Assembly (NCBI GenBank): GCA_945859605.1
Contig: OX243815.1
Coordinates: 40,166,959-40,230,958, forward strand
From: Lumbricus rubellus
Lineage: Eukaryota > Annelida > Clitellata > Crassiclitellata > Lumbricidae
Direction of reading: 5' to 3'
Length of the DNA stretch: 64,000 bases
The translations under genes and the position numbers were made by a program. Shown here piece after piece: positions 29,951 through 64,000 of this stretch. Within the stretch, counting starts at the first letter, position 1. The number at the start of each line of letters is the position of its first letter. Under the pieces are notes generated by a model, which saw only the letters and a list, made by a program, of their open reading frames with translations, ran no database searches and had not been told where the DNA came from.

Positions 29951-31275
29951 ATAGCCTACATTTAGTCTCCAAGTGCACTAAACGTAAGAAAAGACGCTAT
30001 TCGCCGAACGACTGTTATTGTGAAAAAAGACTGTTCGCACTGACGTGTTCGCCAAAAGGTTTGTGTGAATTTACTGTCGGAAAATTAGACCCCCGAGAGT
30101 TTCGTTCTTGTGCCGTGTTAGGTCTAAGTCTGTACTCCGTTCAGATCGTGTCGTCCGTAATGATTCCTTTGGGCGTCGTTGGAGGGCAGACTAATATCTT
30201 CTGCTTTGGGTGCATTACAGGAGATCACGACAAAGCCATAGCTCATTATTTTGTGCATTTCTATTGAAAAAGTCTGCAACCTAGATGTGTTTGTTGTATA
30301 TAAAAGCACGAAGGTAGCCTACAAGGTGTTTGTTAGCTGAATACAGTGAATAGTGAACCTGCATATATAGCCTATAAATATATGTAAATGCAGAAAGGAA
30401 GAAAGCTTATGGTGAATGTATTCCTGTTCTATAGGTCTAGCAGATGATTAAAATTCGTTACCAGGCTCGCCGAGAGGCGGAGAGGGGTAAGAAGTAAATG
30501 CCAAAGGGCCCGGCGACTATACATATATATAGGTCTATGCCTACACAAAGCTTGATTTAGGCCTTTTAAAATAATATTTCTGACACTTTGGTTAACTACA
30601 ATCGGTTTAAGCTCAAAATTGACAACTAAATATAATTATAGAAATGTAGCCTAATATCGCAGTTCTATTATTTCACTTTGTTTCTAAAAATCTTTCTTCC
30701 ATAAAATCTTAAGATAGTTTAGGGAACCGCGGGACTGTTCTTGACTAGGGGCCTGCAATTTCTCTCAGCGACCAATCCGACCATGGTCGCTGCATAGAAG
30801 ACTTAGAAGTTCAGGTGCGTATATTATTCTGATCGAATGATCGTAGCATCAGAAAAACAAGGCCGTGGCACACAATTAAAAGAACAATGGGTATGCCAAT
30901 ACAATGCATGGAACCAAACGGCGCGGTAAAGAAAAATCAACGGCATAACAACTGAGCATTGATTATGGTGCACAGCGTAGCGAAGCAGTGGATGCTTAAC
31001 CGTCGATTGAGTGGCATGCCAATAGAGAACTGCGTTCCACGTTTTATAAGCTTCAGTGTATCTTAATTCGATATTGCTATTGTAAGTCAGCTGGGTGTAT
31101 CTGCGCATGTAGCGTATCGTTTCTGGGAATTTTATAAAGCGCCTTATGTATACAGTGCAAGACAGGTGCGTATCCATGTTCATATAATTTTTTTATTGCT
31201 TTATCTATAATATGCATGGCGGCTGCATGCATGTACATGGGGGTATGTATTCAGGTGTGTTTGTATGTATGCATG

Positions 31276-31653
31276 TATGATTGTATGTATGTATGTATGT
31301 ATGTATGTATGTATGTATGTATGTATGTATGTATGTATGTATGTATGTATGTATGTATGTATGTATGTATGTATGTATGTATGTATGTATGTATGTATGT
31401 ATGTATGTATGTATGTATGTATGTATGTATGTATGTATGTATGTATGTATGTATGTATGTATGTATGTATGTATGTATGTATGTATGTATGTATGTATGT
31501 ATGTATGTATGTATGTATGTATGTATGTATGTATGTATGTATGTATGTATGTATGTATGTATGTATGTATGTATGTATGTATGTATGTATGTATGTATGC
31601 ATGTATGTATGTATGTATGTATGAACGTATGTATGTATGTATGTATGTATGTA
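31276..31653. repeat. (TATG)n microsatellite, about 375 bp
   Basis: About 90 nearly pure TATG units, with a few variants near the end. It resumes at 32048-32088 after an inserted element. Confidence 0.97.
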
Positions 31654-32047
31654 CATAGGCGTACGGGAGATTTCAGGAGTGGGGGGGGGGGCAAAGATTG
31701 AACTTCTGCCCGAAAAATACATCCGTGAAATTTTTTTCTTTTTTTGTCGTTCGGGTTTGTGTTTGCCAGAAAAACCACACTAAGTCTTGCCCGAAAGTTG
31801 ATGACCTTTTTTTTAGTCATCGGCCAAAATCTTTAGGAAAATCGAACCATTTCATCCGCCAAAAAAGTTGATCTTTTTTTTTTTTAGTCATCGGCCAAAA
31901 TTTTAGGGAAAATCGAACCATTTCATCCGCCAAAAAAGTTGCTCACCTTTTTTTAGTCGTTCGGGTTTTTTTGCCCGAAAAAACCACAAATTGCTCGAAT
32001 TTGGGGGGGCAATTGCCCCACCTGCACCCCCGCCTCGTACGCCTATG
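31654..32047. mobile_element. G-tract hAT-like element, copy 1, inserted in a TATG array
   Basis: Ends CATAGGCGTACG and CGTACGCCTATG are perfect inverted repeats. Flanks are identical 8-bp TGTATGTA (31646-31653, 32048-32055), although the array context makes this less informative. It holds long G and C runs near the ends, a 71-bp internal duplication, and the shared inner motif ATGACTAAAAAAAGGTC (inverted). Confidence 0.8.
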
Positions 32048-32283
32048 TGTATGTATGTATGTATGTATGTATGTATGTATGTATGTATTTTATGCATGTA
32101 AAACATTATATTGTGTATGTATAAATGCATTTATGTATGTTATGTGTGTGTGTATGTGCGTTAATTACTATCCATACAGAAGTTCGTGTCTACTAAATCA
32201 GGTTTGATTCATCGGTCAACCAAGCCTTCCTCCCTCGAGCACCCTCCTCCTCCTCTTCATCCTCCTCCTCATCCTCCGTCAAG

Positions 32284-62635
<30,352 letters not shown>

Positions 62636-62880
62636 GTAAGACATGCACGGGGAAATTATGTGTATAATTATAAGCATATACGTAGATGTGTTTCATGCAT
62701 GGCTGATTGTAAGCAACGGGGAAGTGTGTATAATGTATACATTATAGGTGTAAGCATGGATGATTGTGTGATTGTGTTTGTCATCCATGGCGCCCTTCTA
62801 ACGGTAGGCTATATATACATAAATTATGTATATAATTATATAATAGTATTGTATACAATGCTGTGTTACGGCGACATAGA

Positions 62881-62953
62881 ATTATTATTATTATTGTTAT
62901 TATTGTCATGGCGACGATTATTATTGTTATTATTATTGTTGTTGTTGTTGTTG

Positions 62954-63000
<47 letters not shown>

Positions 63001-63002
63001 TT
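62881..63002. repeat. (TTA/TTG)n trinucleotide array
   Basis: ATT and GTT units over about 120 bp in the transporter intron. Confidence 0.95.
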
Positions 63003-64000
63003 CTTGTAATTTGTGAGATAAAGACAGGAATGTGAGATGTGAACAAAGAAGATAGATTTCTACAGAGCAGAAAGGGTTGCATAACATAATTGTTAGATTA
63101 TAAACTTTGGGCCTTGAGTTATTATTCGTGCGCCGGTTGTTCACACAAGCAGACAGCATCCGGTATATACGTATCCGTCCCTTGCTAACATTGTTACGCA
63201 AGAGCTCTTCACCCTGTCACTCCGTTCGAAACATCTGACCCTAGGGTGTTTGGGTGATCAAATGGTAGATGCGCCGGTTTGCTTGCCTTTATAAAGCTTG
63301 TGGATTGTGGCCTAAGTGGTTTTGGTGTGGTTTTCTGTTTGAAGTTGACATAAGTGTAGGGCAGTAAAGAAGGTTAATTATTGTGATTGAAAACTACCCA
63401 AAATTTCAACCGTACCAGCCAAGTTTCATGTCCACCTGTATATAGCCAGCAACCATCTCATCTTAACGTGTGATTGGACGGCTGGTAAACTAAGTGTATG
63501 ACGTGAGTAAACACTATAATGTGGCGTAACAGGCAGATCAAGCCTAAACTCGATCAGCCACTTTTGCTAAACTTCGTCATTATCGCATGACAAGAAAGTG
63601 AAACTTATTGGTTAAGCGCGGTAGTTTGTAGCTAGTAATTTCACAGCCAAAGCCACTATTCCATAATCTACATGTACATGTATAATAATTATGCTTTATC
63701 GATATACATGTATGATGTCGAATATATCGATGCTGTATGCAGAAATTCGGTTCGAAATTATTGACATTCCAATAAAAAGCTATTCATCTATCTATAGACA
63801 CTAAGAATGATTAATTATTAATTATAGTCAATGTAGTTGTTGCATGATTTGTCTTTGAATGCAAGCTTTCGAAACAACTTGCAAACAAGGTTTCATAAAT
63901 AGATGACGCGTCACAATGCAATAAATTTATTGCGAGGAAGAATGACGTCATGAAGTCACTACCGTTGTAAAAGTGTATTAATTGACATTAATCATTGTTT
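63003..64000. other. Transporter intron, no feature seen
   Basis: AT-rich unique sequence up to the window edge; no exon matching the missing transporter C-terminus. Confidence 0.55.

Noticed and set aside
29628..29978. Overlapping 116-codon minus and 98-codon plus frames, the latter with a Leu run like a signal peptide
   Set aside because: The Leu run comes from a CTG repeat; neither resembles a known protein, and both may be chance in a CpG-bearing tract.

Overview
This window is eukaryotic, from an animal genome. It has many introns with GT-AG (twice apparently GC-AG) borders, long AT-rich introns, huge micro- and minisatellites, tRNA-derived SINEs and non-autonomous DNA transposons. Two genes are recognisable, both on the + strand. 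A single CHD1/CHD2-like protein without vertebrate-type features, plus the repeat style, suggests a marine invertebrate, possibly a deuterostome. The species cannot be fixed from the sequence alone.

1-17950: the 3' two thirds of a CHD1 chromatin remodeller. I place 24 coding exons (336..17950) whose phases chain without a break to one stop codon (1228 residues in the window). They encode the end of the first ATPase lobe, the helicase C-terminal lobe, the SANT/SLIDE DNA-binding module, the CHD1 helical C-terminal domain and a glycine/tyrosine/asparagine-rich tail. Its introns hold a hAT-type MITE, a SINE, two minisatellites that touch splice sites, and an inverted copy of one of the gene's own exons.

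17951-32283: 3' UTR, then an intergenic stretch with no gene I can support. It holds one SINE with clear target-site duplication, a 950-bp terminal-inverted-repeat element, two near-perfect hairpins, CAGA/CATA arrays and a CpG-bearing tract (29.1-29.9 kb) that could be a promoter.

32284-62635: the 5' and central exons of an SLC7A14-like member of the cationic amino acid transporter family. Six coding exons (624 residues) are separated by a 17-kb first intron; the last exons lie beyond the window. The first intron carries most of the mobile DNA: a G-tract-rich hAT-like family with exact 8-bp target duplications, two ~1-kb hAT-like elements side by side (one with a nested insertion), a LINE 3' end, and CATA arrays up to 1.2 kb. 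A pair of exon-like segments at 39.9-40.2 kb might be an unrecognised nested gene.

62636-64000: intron of the transporter gene, with a TTA/TTG repeat and no further exon seen. The two genes have no evident functional link: CHD1 is nuclear and the transporter is a membrane protein.
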